Of a stretch of DNA of 18,140 nucleotides, positions 8,505 through 16,570 are shown piece by piece. The stretch is from NCBI GenBank assembly GCA_002347985.1, contig DDYM01000061.1, positions 123,855-141,994 of the forward strand, read 5' to 3'. The notes below the pieces were generated by a model. It did no database searches. It saw only the letters and a program-made list of their open reading frames with translations, and was not told the DNA's origin. Each line of letters begins with the position of its first letter. Position 1 is the first letter of the stretch. The DNA comes from Bacteroidetes bacterium UBA2234. Lineage in GTDB: Bacteria; Bacteroidota; Bacteroidia; NS11-12g; UBA955. Both the position numbers and the translations under genes were made by a program.

Positions 8505-8537
8505 TTTGCATTGCACAATTGATTTGAATTAGGTTTG
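8505..8537 (+). promoter_or_regulatory. Candidate Bacteroidota-type promoter of murF
   Basis: TTTG at 8505-8508 and TAGGTTTG at 8530-8537, 21 bases apart, match the -33 TTTG and -7 TAnnTTTG consensus of Bacteroidota. The implied transcription start falls at or within a few bases of the murF ATG at 8542, so the message would have almost no 5' leader. That makes the match either a leaderless promoter or coincidence. Confidence 0.4.
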
Positions 8538-8541
8538 AAAA

Positions 8542-9861
8542 ATGGAATGGTCGGACTTCATTAATAGAGTTTACCCAGCGTTTGTTGCTGCAAATTATCA
8601 ATTATGTACGGATTCAAGGTCCTTGAAACCCGGTGATATTTTTGTTTGCTTAAAGGGTGATCGATTTGATGGGAACGATTTTGCCAATCAGGCAATTGAG
8701 CAAGGCGCTAGTGTAGTAATCGTTGATAGTGAAACGTTAAAGCTCGACTCCCGTTTTGTCTTTGTTGAAAACAGTTTATTTGCGCTGCAGCAACTCGCAA
8801 AGCATCATTTTGCACAAATGCCTTGTAAGAAAATCATTGTAGGCGGTAGCAATGGCAAAACCACAACAAAAGAGGTGAGTAAAACTGTCTTAAGCGATGC
8901 GGGAATCACCTTAGCAACCCCGGGAAATTGGAACAACCACATCGGCGTACCACTTACATTGCTTAGTGTGAAACCGGAACACGAATATGCAATTATTGAA
9001 CTAGGCACCAACCACCCTGGAGAAATGAAAGTATTGTGTGATTTGATTTCTCCAGACGCTGGCATCATCACCAACATCGGAAAAGAACATTTAGAAGGCT
9101 TCGGGGATATTGAAACAGTTGCCAAAGAGGAAAGCGAAGTTTACCTCAGCCTGATGTCGAACCAAGGTTTAGCCATTGTTAATATCGATGATTCATGGCT
9201 CAACTCCATGAAGAAAAGACTAAGCAATCAATTAACCATCAGCACATTAAGTGATACAGCGGATTTCTATGCTCATATTCAGGATGAAATGCCATTGCTC
9301 ACCTTCGATTTATATCATCAACAGATTCTCGTTGGTTCTTTTTCTTCTCCTTTGAGCGGTCGATACAATGCCTACAACTTATTATTTGGCACTGCTTTGG
9401 GTGTTTCGCAGGGTTTAAACGTTCATAAGGCCATGTCGCTGGCATGCAGTTACGTTCCTAGCAACAATCGCAGTGAATGGAGAACCATTGATGGCATTCA
9501 GATTTTCCTAGATGCGTATAATGCCAATCCGAGTTCAATGACATTTGCGATACAGTCATTTGCGACGTTAAAAGGCAATAAGCAACTCTTTTTGGGCGAC
9601 ATGCTTGAGTTGGGTGATCATAGTAGAGCAGAACACATCGCCTTGCTTGAGCTTTGTAACTCCCTTGGAATTCAGGACAGTACTTTTTTGGTAGGTGAAG
9701 AATTCTGTAATTCATGCCCAAATCACCCCTATCGCTTTCAAACGATAGATGCTTTACTGGCATGGCTGGACACTCACCCCATCGACTGCGACTATGCCTT
9801 TATCAAAGGAAGTCGTGGCATCAAAATGGAAAGATTGTTAGAGCATTTTCAATCCAAATAA
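8542..9861 (+). CDS. murF: UDP-N-acetylmuramoyl-tripeptide--D-alanyl-D-alanine ligase MurF
   Basis: Cytoplasmic ATP-dependent ligase that adds D-Ala-D-Ala to the UDP-MurNAc-tripeptide, the last soluble step of peptidoglycan precursor synthesis. The N-terminal substrate domain (1-95) has the typical CTDSRSLKPGDIFVCLKG (22-39). The central ATPase domain has the P-loop GGSNGKTTT (101-109), NNHIGVPLTL (131-140) and KEHLEGFG (181-188). The C-terminal domain has LDAYNANPSSM (323-333), LGDMLELG (351-358) and IKGSRGIKMERLL (421-433). At 439 residues it has normal length and all key motifs look intact. It stands alone on the plus strand between two minus-strand units, so it is probably monocistronic. 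A hairpin starts 3 bases after its stop. Confidence 0.96.
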   Translation: MEWSDFINRVYPAFVAANYQLCTDSRSLKPGDIFVCLKGDRFDGNDFANQAIEQGASVVIVDSETLKLDSRFVFVENSLFALQQLAKHHFAQMPCKKIIVGGSNGKTTTKEVSKTVLSDAGITLATPGNWNNHIGVPLTLLSVKPEHEYAIIELGTNHPGEMKVLCDLISPDAGIITNIGKEHLEGFGDIETVAKEESEVYLSLMSNQGLAIVNIDDSWLNSMKKRLSNQLTISTLSDTADFYAHIQDEMPLLTFDLYHQQILVGSFSSPLSGRYNAYNLLFGTALGVSQGLNVHKAMSLACSYVPSNNRSEWRTIDGIQIFLDAYNANPSSMTFAIQSFATLKGNKQLFLGDMLELGDHSRAEHIALLELCNSLGIQDSTFLVGEEFCNSCPNHPYRFQTIDALLAWLDTHPIDCDYAFIKGSRGIKMERLLEHFQSK

Positions 9862-9864
9862 AAA

Positions 9865-9886
9865 AGGAGGAAATTTCTTTCCTCCT
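9865..9886. terminator. Bidirectional intrinsic terminator between murF and nuoH
   Basis: AGGAGGAAA and TTTCCTCCT form a perfect 9-bp stem around a TTTC loop. Read on the minus strand the stem is followed by a run of T residues (from the A-tract 9860-9864 and beyond), a good rho-independent terminator for the nuo operon. On the plus strand the downstream bases are CTCTATTA, a weaker T-tract, so murF termination there would be less efficient. It sits in the 49-base gap between the two convergent stops. Confidence 0.82.
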
Positions 9887-9910
9887 CTCTATTATAATTT
9901 CTGTATTACT

Positions 9911-10942
9911 TTAAAAACCGTAGGTGTTGTATAATGACACTGCGCCGGTAGCCAACATATTTAACAAGGCCAAGGGAATCATAGATTTCCATCCCAACCT
10001 CATCAATTGATCATATCTGAAACGAGGCAAGGTCCAACGAATCCACATAAATAGGAAAACAAAGAAGAAAATCTTACCGAACATTACACCCACTTGTGCC
10101 AATCCCAGCCAGGTTGGGTCTGTAATCAAATGCATACCAGGGAAATTGTATCCGCCGAAGTAAACACATGCCATAACTGCACTTGAGATAAACATATTGA
10201 TATATTCTGCAAACAAGTAGAAACCCAATTTCATCGAAGAGTATTCCACGTGGTATCCGCCAATCAATTCTGTTTCGCATTCTGCCAAATCAAACGGGGC
10301 TCGGTTACATTCGGCCAAGGCGCATGTTAAAAACAATAAGAAACCCAATGGCTGATACCAAACATTCCAATTCAATCCTTGCTGCTGCTCTACCATTTCT
10401 TTCAAGCTCAAAGTTCCGCTCATCATCACCACAGCAATCAAGGCCAAACCCATACTCAATTCATAGCTAATCATTTGCGCACTCGCGCGGATTGCACCAT
10501 ACAGTGAATATTTATTGTTCGATGCCCATCCGCCAATCATGATGCCATAAACACCGATACTCACAATACCCATAATGTACAATACCCCAATGTTGACATC
10601 GGCTACCTGTAATTGAACATTTCTTCCAAAAATCGGCAAAGTTGTACCCCAAGGAATAACGGCACTGGTGATGGTTGCAACAATCATTGCAATACCAGGA
10701 CCCAAAATAAAGAGCCATTTTTCGGCATTTTTGGGGATGATCTCTTCCTTAAACAACAATTTACCACCGTCGGCGAAGGGCTGAAATATCCCAAAAGGAC
10801 CTACCCTGTTTGGACCCAAGCGATCTTGGAAGAAAGCAGCGATTTTTCGTTCCCCGAAGGTGAAATACAATGCCATTACCAGCGTAATCATCAAAATCAC
10901 GACGATAAGTATGAGTTTCTCTAAAAATAATGCACTATCCAT
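9911..10942 (-). CDS. nuoH: NADH:quinone oxidoreductase membrane subunit NuoH
   Basis: Complex I membrane subunit (ND1 homologue) that forms much of the quinone entry chamber and the link to the proton path. The 343-residue protein is strongly hydrophobic with about eight membrane helices. Signature loops are present: ERKIAAFFQDRLGPNRVGP (31-49), GWASNNKYSLYGA (138-150), the acidic quinone-chamber loop ECNRAPFDLAECETELIGGY (211-230), and WIRWTLPRFRYDQLMRLGW (300-318). It is the last gene of the minus-strand nuo cluster, 7 bases after nuoG, and is followed by a terminator and convergent murF. The genes nuoI to nuoN, which often follow in a full operon, are absent here. Confidence 0.97.
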   Translation of the reverse strand: MDSALFLEKLILIVVILMITLVMALYFTFGERKIAAFFQDRLGPNRVGPFGIFQPFADGGKLLFKEEIIPKNAEKWLFILGPGIAMIVATITSAVIPWGTTLPIFGRNVQLQVADVNIGVLYIMGIVSIGVYGIMIGGWASNNKYSLYGAIRASAQMISYELSMGLALIAVVMMSGTLSLKEMVEQQQGLNWNVWYQPLGFLLFLTCALAECNRAPFDLAECETELIGGYHVEYSSMKLGFYLFAEYINMFISSAVMACVYFGGYNFPGMHLITDPTWLGLAQVGVMFGKIFFFVFLFMWIRWTLPRFRYDQLMRLGWKSMIPLALLNMLATGAVSLYNTYGF

Positions 10943-10949
10943 ATTCGTC

Positions 10950-11918
10950 TTAGGCTTTGTTTAATAAGGGGGTGTGCGATGGTGCCTCTACCTCGTAGTG
11001 GTTGGCAGAAATCACTGAAGAACGGTCAATATGTCTTGGGCCTTCTATCGTCCAATCTGATTTGTCTTTCTTTTCGAAACGACATTCATTGCAAATAAAC
11101 TCTTTCACTTCACCATATTGATCTTTACGAGCGGTAACACGAGCCACTTCATCGCCGATCATCCAAACAACGGCTTTTCCTGAACAACATTTGCAATCTC
11201 TGTGCGCATCCATGGGCTTGGTATACCAAACACGAGAACGGAATCTAAACGTTTTATCTGTTAACGCACCCACCGGACACACATCAATCACGTTACCAAT
11301 GAACTCGTTTTTTAAATTCTTTTCGATAAACGTCCCGATTTCAGCTGCATCACCACGTTTTAATACGCCATGCTCTCGCTTGTCCGTCAGCTGATTGGCT
11401 GTGTAAACACATCTGTAACACAAAATACAACGCGTCATGTGCAATTTGATGTATTCGCCGATATCCACCTTATCGAAGGTTCTTCTTTCAAATTCGTAGC
11501 GGGTTGTGCTTTTGCCATGTTCGTATGCCAAATCCTGCAAATGACATTCACCAGCTTGGTCGCACACTGGGCAATCCAATGGGTGGTTGATCAAAAGCAT
11601 TTCTACAACACCAGCGCGGGCATCCATTACTTTTTCGCTGCTCTTGTTCTTCACTTCCATACCATCCATGATTGGAGTTGAACAACTCGCAACCAATTTG
11701 GGCATAGGTCGAGGATCTTTTTCAGAGCCTTTGCTAACTTCTACGAGGCAGGTACGACATTTACCACCACTGCCTTGCAAACTGCTATAATAGCACATAG
11801 CCGGAGGGACAACATCGCCGCCAATTAATCGTGCTGCATTTAGGATGGTGGTCCCTGGATCAACTTCCACTTCTACACCATCTATGGTTACTTTGAATTT
11901 TGGGTTAGTTTCTGACAT
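10950..11918 (-). CDS. nuoG: Short NuoG-type iron-sulfur subunit of complex I
   Basis: A 322-residue NuoG lacking the large molybdopterin-oxidoreductase-like domain (E. coli NuoG is about 900 residues). Cluster ligands seen in order: [2Fe-2S] N1b C42, C54, C57, C79; [4Fe-4S] N5 H112, C116, C119, C125; [4Fe-4S] N4 C164, C167, C170 and C214 in VCPVGAL. After these, residues 240-285 keep a Cys-rich piece with C242, C244, C245, C276 and C279 that resembles the start of the molybdopterin Fe4S4 domain, where cluster N7 sits in some complexes. The stop lies 7 bases before nuoH, and no remnant of a longer reading frame fits between them, so this is a natural short form, as I recall for other Bacteroidota. 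It passes electrons from NuoE/F towards NuoI and NuoB. Confidence 0.93.
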   Translation of the reverse strand: MSETNPKFKVTIDGVEVEVDPGTTILNAARLIGGDVVPPAMCYYSSLQGSGGKCRTCLVEVSKGSEKDPRPMPKLVASCSTPIMDGMEVKNKSSEKVMDARAGVVEMLLINHPLDCPVCDQAGECHLQDLAYEHGKSTTRYEFERRTFDKVDIGEYIKLHMTRCILCYRCVYTANQLTDKREHGVLKRGDAAEIGTFIEKNLKNEFIGNVIDVCPVGALTDKTFRFRSRVWYTKPMDAHRDCKCCSGKAVVWMIGDEVARVTARKDQYGEVKEFICNECRFEKKDKSDWTIEGPRHIDRSSVISANHYEVEAPSHTPLLNKA

Positions 11919-11920
11919 GA

Positions 11921-13273
11921 TTATGCGTTAACTGGCTCAAACTTTTTTTCGGTTACTAAACCGTAATTTTTTGTTGTACAGAGTTTTGGCTCATTTACGT
12001 GCCATTCAAACTCTTCTCTAAAATGACGAATGGCAGCGGCAACTGGCCAAGCAGCAGCATCACCCAATGGGCAAATGGTGTTGCCTTCGATTTTTCTTTG
12101 AATATCCCAAAGCAAATCGATGTCTTCCATTTTACCATGTCCATATTCTAAACGATGTAAAACTTTTTCCATCCAGCCCGTTCCTTCTCTGCAAGGGCTG
12201 CACTGTCCACAACTCTCATGGTGATAAAAACGAGAAAAGTTCCAAGTATTGCGAACGATACATTGGTCTTCATCATAGACTATAAATCCTCCAGAGCCCA
12301 ACATACTTCCTGTGGCAAATCCGCCATCAGACAAGCTCTCGTACGACATTAAACGATCTTCACCGGCCGCGGTTTTGCACACCAAATAATGAGGTAAAAT
12401 GGGTACTGACGAACCACCAGGTACGCAGGCCTTTAATTTCTTGCCATTTTTCATTCCACCGCAATAGGTATCAGAGTAAATAAACTCTTCCACGGTGATT
12501 CCCATGGTAATTTCATAAACACCTGGTTTATTGATATTGCCCGAAGCACTGATCAATTTAGTACCTGTACTTCTGCCTATTCCGATTTGCGCATAAGCAT
12601 CGCCCCCTTCATTTACGATGGGAACTACTGCAGCTATCGTTTCTACGTTATTTACCACGGTTGGTCTGCCCCACAAACCTTTAACCGCCGGGAATGGTGG
12701 TTTGATTCGGGGATTTCCACGCTTACCTTCTAAACTCTCAATCAATGCCGTTTCTTCACCGCAGATGTACGCTCCGGCTCCTGTTGAAACCGCTAAGTCC
12801 AAATCAAAACCGCTCCCTTTGATGTTTTTACCGAGCCATCCGTTTGCATAGGCCTCAGCAATGGCTTTTTCCAAAATCTGAAGGACATACATGTATTCGC
12901 CACGGATGTAAATGTAAGACTGATTGCAACCCAAGGCATAGGACGACAAGATCATTCCTTCAATCAAAAGGTGAGGAATTTTCTCCATCAAATAGCGATC
13001 CTTGAATGTTCCTGGTTCGCTTTCATCGGCGTTACACAACAAATGACGTGGAACTCCTTCTGGCTTGGCGATAAAACTCCATTTCATTCCGGTTGGGAAT
13101 CCCGCACCGCCGCGACCTCTAAGTCCAGATTTTTTTACTTCTTCTACTATATCATCGGGCGACATGGATTTAAGGGCTTTTTCAACCGCTTTATATCCCC
13201 CTTGTTTGCGATAAACATCATGGGTTTGAATCCCTTCTACCCCGATATGCTCTAATAATAGTTTGCGATCCAT
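11921..13273 (-). CDS. nuoF: NADH-binding flavoprotein subunit NuoF
   Basis: The 450-residue subunit that oxidises NADH with FMN and holds [4Fe-4S] cluster N3, in the peripheral arm facing the cytoplasm. FMN and NADH loops are intact: [19 protein letters not shown] (49-67), [13 protein letters not shown] (81-93) and [18 protein letters not shown] (169-186). N3 ligands are C355, C358 and C361 in [14 protein letters not shown] and C401 in [10 protein letters not shown]. Size matches E. coli NuoF (445). It starts 2 bases after nuoE and ends 2 bases before nuoG, consistent with coupled translation of the three NADH-module subunits. Confidence 0.98.
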   Translation of the reverse strand: MDRKLLLEHIGVEGIQTHDVYRKQGGYKAVEKALKSMSPDDIVEEVKKSGLRGRGGAGFPTGMKWSFIAKPEGVPRHLLCNADESEPGTFKDRYLMEKIPHLLIEGMILSSYALGCNQSYIYIRGEYMYVLQILEKAIAEAYANGWLGKNIKGSGFDLDLAVSTGAGAYICGEETALIESLEGKRGNPRIKPPFPAVKGLWGRPTVVNNVETIAAVVPIVNEGGDAYAQIGIGRSTGTKLISASGNINKPGVYEITMGITVEEFIYSDTYCGGMKNGKKLKACVPGGSSVPILPHYLVCKTAAGEDRLMSYESLSDGGFATGSMLGSGGFIVYDEDQCIVRNTWNFSRFYHHESCGQCSPCREGTGWMEKVLHRLEYGHGKMEDIDLLWDIQRKIEGNTICPLGDAAAWPVAAAIRHFREEFEWHVNEPKLCTTKNYGLVTEKKFEPVNA

Positions 13274-13275
13274 GA

Positions 13276-13794
13276 TTATAGTCCCAAATAATTGGCTTTA
13301 GGGTTATTACGATATTGTTCGATCAATTCATCCACTTTGGCTTCAGTAAGGTGTTCGTGGAATTTCTCACCTGCTTGTAACATTGGAGCATAACCACAGG
13401 CACCCAAACATTCTACTGTTTTCAATGTAAACAAGCCATCAGCTGTGGTCTCACCATCTTTGATGCCCAATTTGTTTTCAATATAAGAAACAATTTTCTC
13501 GGCTCCTTCGATCATGCAAGGTCCTGTTCTGCACACTTCCAATTTTACTTTCCCTACAGGTTTAGTATCATACATCGAATAGAAAGTAGCCACTTCATAT
13601 ACTTCGATAGGCAAAATATGCAGCAATCTCGCCACATAGTCCATTACGGGTTCTGACAAATGACCAAAATGGGCTTGTGCGATGTGTAATACACTTAACA
13701 AAGCACTTTTCTGCATCCCTTCTGGGAATTTCGCAATTTGTCGCCCCACTTCTTGCAACAAATCTTCTGGAAATTGAATATTCTCTTGACTCAC
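13276..13794 (-). CDS. nuoE: [2Fe-2S] subunit NuoE of complex I
   Basis: The 172-residue partner of NuoF, with an N-terminal helical part (1-75) and a thioredoxin-like domain that binds [2Fe-2S] cluster N1a. The ligands are C88 and C93 (CRTGPC) and C129 and C133 (CLGAC), with the family spacing C-x4-C-x35-C-x3-C. The ATFYSMYDT segment (69-77) is also typical. The start is the ATG at 13794, 10 bases after the nuoD stop. Length and motifs are normal. Confidence 0.97.
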   Translation of the reverse strand: MSQENIQFPEDLLQEVGRQIAKFPEGMQKSALLSVLHIAQAHFGHLSEPVMDYVARLLHILPIEVYEVATFYSMYDTKPVGKVKLEVCRTGPCMIEGAEKIVSYIENKLGIKDGETTADGLFTLKTVECLGACGYAPMLQAGEKFHEHLTEAKVDELIEQYRNNPKANYLGL

Positions 13795-13804
13795 AACGAT
13801 ACAA

Positions 13805-15025
13805 TTAAGCGTCTAACTCTCCCGCGATTACGTTCATACTACTCATCGTCAAAATCGCATCGCTGAGTACTGAATCCACAATCATTTCTGGATAAGCTTG
13901 ATAATAAATAAAACATGGTCTACGGAAATGCAGACGATAAGGTGTTCTTCCGCCATCGCTCACCAAATAATAACCCAACTCTCCATTGGCGCCTTCTACA
14001 GAGTGATAAACCTCACCCGCAGGAATGGTAGTTTCACCCATCACAATTTTAAAGTGATAAATGAGCGATTCCATACTGCGATATACTTCTTCTTTTGGAG
14101 GCAAATAGAATTCTGGTACGTTGGCATGAAAATCACCGGCAGGCATTTTATCCAAGGCCTGACGAATGATGCTTAAGCTCTGACGTATTTCTTCCTGGCG
14201 GACCACGAAACGATCATAGGTATCGCCATCTTTTCCAACCGGAATACTAAAATCGAAATCTTGGTAGCTTGAATATGGATTCATCACACGGACATCATAA
14301 TCCAATCCGGCAGCTCTCAAGTTTGGTCCTGAAAAACTATACTCAACAGCTCTTTCTGCGGTAATAGGTCCTGCGCCAATAACACGATCCATAAAAATAC
14401 GGTTGCGTGTGAGCAGGCGATCAAACTCATCAAAATTTGCAGGGAATTCTTTCAAGAACGCATTCAACTTGGCATGAAAAATATCATTAAAATCCCGTTC
14501 AAAGCCCCCGATTCTACCCAAATTGGTAGTTAAGCGAGCGCCGCAAATTTCCTCGTACAATTCGTAAATTTTCTCACGTTCTTGGAACATATAGGTAAAC
14601 CCAGTCAATGCTCCAGTATCCACACCAATAACAGAATTACAAACCAAGTGATCCGCAATACGAGCCAATTCCATTACGATTACACGCATGTAATCCACTC
14701 GCTTTGGAACCTCAATGCCAGCTAGTTTTTCAACTGTCATGTGCCATCCAATGTTATTGATTGGCGATGAACAGTAATTCAAACGATCCGTGATCGGGGT
14801 AATTTGGTTATACGGTCTGCGTTCAGCCAATTTTTCAAAGGCTCTGTGAATATATCCGATAGTTGGTTCCGCACTTAGAATTCTCTCCCCGTCCACTTTC
14901 AAGATATTCTGAAAGATACCGTGTGTGGCGGGATGCGTAGGCCCTAAGTTTAGGGTTGCTATATCACCGTCTATGGTCTCCGTGGAGATCATTTGACCTG
15001 TACTTTTAATCGTTAACTCGCTCAT
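13805..15025 (-). CDS. nuoD: 49-kDa quinone-site subunit NuoD
   Basis: A 406-residue peripheral subunit that, with NuoB, forms the floor of the quinone pocket; related to NiFe-hydrogenase large subunits. It has LNLGPTHPATHGIFQN (25-40), the family signature GYIHRAFEKLAE (57-68) and RLNYCSSPINNIGW (81-94). By motif alignment H35 and Y84 correspond to the quinone-headgroup residues H38 and Y87 of the Thermus enzyme. NuoD is separate here, not fused to NuoC as in E. coli. Its start overlaps the end of nuoC by 4 bases (ATGA), which suggests translational coupling. Confidence 0.98.
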   Translation of the reverse strand: MSELTIKSTGQMISTETIDGDIATLNLGPTHPATHGIFQNILKVDGERILSAEPTIGYIHRAFEKLAERRPYNQITPITDRLNYCSSPINNIGWHMTVEKLAGIEVPKRVDYMRVIVMELARIADHLVCNSVIGVDTGALTGFTYMFQEREKIYELYEEICGARLTTNLGRIGGFERDFNDIFHAKLNAFLKEFPANFDEFDRLLTRNRIFMDRVIGAGPITAERAVEYSFSGPNLRAAGLDYDVRVMNPYSSYQDFDFSIPVGKDGDTYDRFVVRQEEIRQSLSIIRQALDKMPAGDFHANVPEFYLPPKEEVYRSMESLIYHFKIVMGETTIPAGEVYHSVEGANGELGYYLVSDGGRTPYRLHFRRPCFIYYQAYPEMIVDSVLSDAILTMSSMNVIAGELDA

Positions 15026-15513
15026 CGTCCGAAGAATGTATCGTTTTTATCGGTTCTGGTTTCGTCTTCCAATGCATATTGTTTACGCAAAGGATGATAA
15101 TCCATATCGTCCATATTAAGAATTCTACGCAAATCTGGGTGACCTACGAAGTTCACGCCATAAAAATCAAACGTTTCTCTTTCCATCCAGTTTGCGCCAG
15201 CGAAAAGTCCTGTCAACGTGGGAACATTAATTTCTGATTCAGACAAACCCACTTTCAATCGAACACGCTGATTTTCAACCAAATTGTGGAGGTGATAAAT
15301 CACTTCAAATTCAGAACCAACTCTTTCAGGATAGTGAGCCGCGCAAATGTCTGTCAAATAAATAAATCCCTGCTTATTCTTGAGAGACTCAACGAGGTCA
15401 ATCAATTGATTCGCCTGGATATTCACATTCAACATATCGTATTGATCCACAGAGCAAACCGCCGTATTATTGGTTTGTTCTAAAATGGATGCCATTAAGA
15501 TTTCGTTGTTCAT
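15022..15513 (-). CDS. nuoC: 30-kDa subunit NuoC
   Basis: A 163-residue peripheral-arm subunit that scaffolds NuoB and NuoD. The complex I 30-kDa signature is clear: ANWMERETFDFYGVNFVGH (107-125) and PDLRRILNMDD (126-136), then HPLRKQYALEDE (140-151). The first ATG at 15513 gives MNNEIL; an in-frame ATG six codons later (15495) is an alternative, because the N-terminus is poorly conserved. It begins 8 bases after nuoB ends and overlaps nuoD by 4 bases. Confidence 0.96.
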   Translation of the reverse strand: MNNEILMASILEQTNNTAVCSVDQYDMLNVNIQANQLIDLVESLKNKQGFIYLTDICAAHYPERVGSEFEVIYHLHNLVENQRVRLKVGLSESEINVPTLTGLFAGANWMERETFDFYGVNFVGHPDLRRILNMDDMDYHPLRKQYALEDETRTDKNDTFFGR

Positions 15514-15521
15514 CCCTGTTC

Positions 15522-16067
15522 TTATTTGGCTTGTTCAATATTGTAACTCTCAAGCATTTTGGCGTATTCATCCGTATCTCTTCTGCGAAGACTTTCGTTT
15601 TTAGCCAATTCTTGAATTTTCATCAAGCCCTCAATGATTTGCTCTGGACGTGGAGGACAACCAGGCACGTACACATCTACTGGAATTACTTTATCGATCC
15701 CTTGAAGAACGCTGTAGGTATCAAATATCCCTCCGGAGCAAGCACAAGCCCCAACAGACAAAACCCATTTGGGTTCGGCCATTTGATCGTAAACCTGCTT
15801 AAGAACGGGGGCCATCTTTTTTGAAATGGTACCCATCACCATCAGCAAATCCGTTTGTCGCGGAGTAAACGCCAATCTCTCTGAACCAAATCTAGCCAAA
15901 TCATAGTTCGCTCCCATGGTTGCCATGAATTCAATTCCGCAGCAAGAGGTAGCAAAAGGCAACGGCCAAATGGAATTGGCACGCGCCAAACCTATCACTT
16001 TATCTAATGAAGTCGCAAAGAATCCTTGTCCTTCAACTCCTTCGGGTGACTCAACAATTTTTACCAT
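15522..16067 (-). CDS. nuoB: Cluster N2 subunit NuoB
   Basis: A 181-residue subunit that carries the terminal [4Fe-4S] cluster N2, which reduces quinone. Ligands are the tandem C42-C43 (ATSCCGIEFMA), C108 in VGACACSGG, and C137 in YVPGCPPRPE. The extra C110, two residues after the C108 ligand, replaces a residue that is usually small or polar and is not expected to bind the cluster. Conserved surface loops such as LARFGSERLAFTPRQTDLL (57-75) are present. The C-terminal tail after about 155 is charged and variable. Spacing is 6 bases after nuoA and 8 before nuoC. Confidence 0.98.
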   Translation of the reverse strand: MVKIVESPEGVEGQGFFATSLDKVIGLARANSIWPLPFATSCCGIEFMATMGANYDLARFGSERLAFTPRQTDLLMVMGTISKKMAPVLKQVYDQMAEPKWVLSVGACACSGGIFDTYSVLQGIDKVIPVDVYVPGCPPRPEQIIEGLMKIQELAKNESLRRRDTDEYAKMLESYNIEQAK

Positions 16068-16073
16068 AATTTA

Positions 16074-16439
16074 TTATTTTTCCCACTCAAGGGCACCTCG
16101 TTTCCAAACATAAATAAATCCCATCAAAAAGAATCCCACAAAGGCAACCACAGCGCCAAAGCCTGACCAACCCATCTCTTTGAAGTTAACAGCATAGGGG
16201 TAAAAGAAAATCACTTCCACATCAAAAAGAACAAACAAGATTGCAGAAAGAAAGTATTTCACTGAAACCGGAAATCTCGCATTGCCTTGGTTTTCAATTC
16301 CACACTCAAAATTATCTTCTCGTTTGGCAGTTTTCCGATTGGGACCCAACAAATGGGACACGCCTAAAGTCAGTGCTACAAATCCCACAGCGACACCGAT
16401 TTGTATCAGGATGGGTAAGTAATCGTTTGGTGTATTCAT
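16074..16439 (-). CDS. nuoA: Membrane subunit NuoA of complex I
   Basis: A 121-residue ND3 homologue with three membrane helices (about 8-30, 62-82 and 92-113). The TM1-TM2 loop holds the conserved NFECGIEN (43-50), including C46, the loop that moves during complex I turnover in mitochondria. KYFLSAILFVLFDVEVIFFY (61-80) has the conserved acidic residues of TM2, and YVWKRGALEWE (110-120) is the usual C-terminus. It is the first gene of the minus-strand nuo cluster, so the promoter should lie in 16440-16570, shared with the divergent CxxCH protein. Confidence 0.97.
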   Translation of the reverse strand: MNTPNDYLPILIQIGVAVGFVALTLGVSHLLGPNRKTAKREDNFECGIENQGNARFPVSVKYFLSAILFVLFDVEVIFFYPYAVNFKEMGWSGFGAVVAFVGFFLMGFIYVWKRGALEWEK

Positions 16440-16446
16440 CTAATTG

Positions 16447-16454
16447 CAAATCTA
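16447..16454 (-). promoter_or_regulatory. Candidate -7 element upstream of nuoA
   Basis: On the minus strand TAGATTTG matches the Bacteroidota -7 consensus TAnnTTTG exactly. No TTG/TTTG is found at the usual 17-23 base distance upstream, and the implied start would be within a few bases of the nuoA ATG, making the message nearly leaderless. Supporting evidence is thus only the -7 match and its position. Confidence 0.3.
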
Positions 16455-16522
16455 ATAAATCACTTTGAGCCTTGGGTATTTTATTGAATTAAAAATGCGA
16501 TTTTTTGACAACTTTTTTGCCA

Positions 16523-16554
16523 TTTGGGAATTTCGGAGGACTCGCATATTTTTG
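16523..16554 (+). promoter_or_regulatory. Promoter of the CxxCH T9SS protein gene
   Basis: TTTG at 16523-16526 and TATTTTTG at 16547-16554 are separated by 20 bases and match the Bacteroidota -33/-7 consensus at every fixed position. The predicted transcription start lies near 16560, about 10 bases before the ATG at 16571. This is the best promoter match I saw in the window. It also argues for the 16571 start, because the alternative in-frame start at 16505 lies upstream of it. Confidence 0.62.
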
Positions 16555-16563
16555 TTGCAACAA
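16552..16563. repeat. Perfect 12-bp palindrome at the predicted transcription start
   Basis: TTGTTGCAACAA reads the same on both strands. It overlaps the last three bases of the -7 element and the predicted start of the CxxCH protein transcript, where a bound dimeric regulator would block transcription. It does not match Rex or FNR/CRP consensus sites I know, so the regulator, if any, is unknown. Confidence 0.4.
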
Positions 16564-16570
16564 GAATACT

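Noticed and set aside
9866..9870. GGAGG as a Shine-Dalgarno sequence
   Set aside because: No start codon follows at the right distance; it is one arm of the perfect 9-bp terminator stem.
10943..10949. NuoG as a frameshifted or truncated pseudogene
   Set aside because: Only 7 bases separate its stop from nuoH, all N-terminal cluster ligands are intact, and short NuoG forms fit what I know of Bacteroidota.
16505..16570. Earlier start for the CxxCH protein
   Set aside because: It lies upstream of the promoter elements and would put 22 residues before a complete signal peptide.
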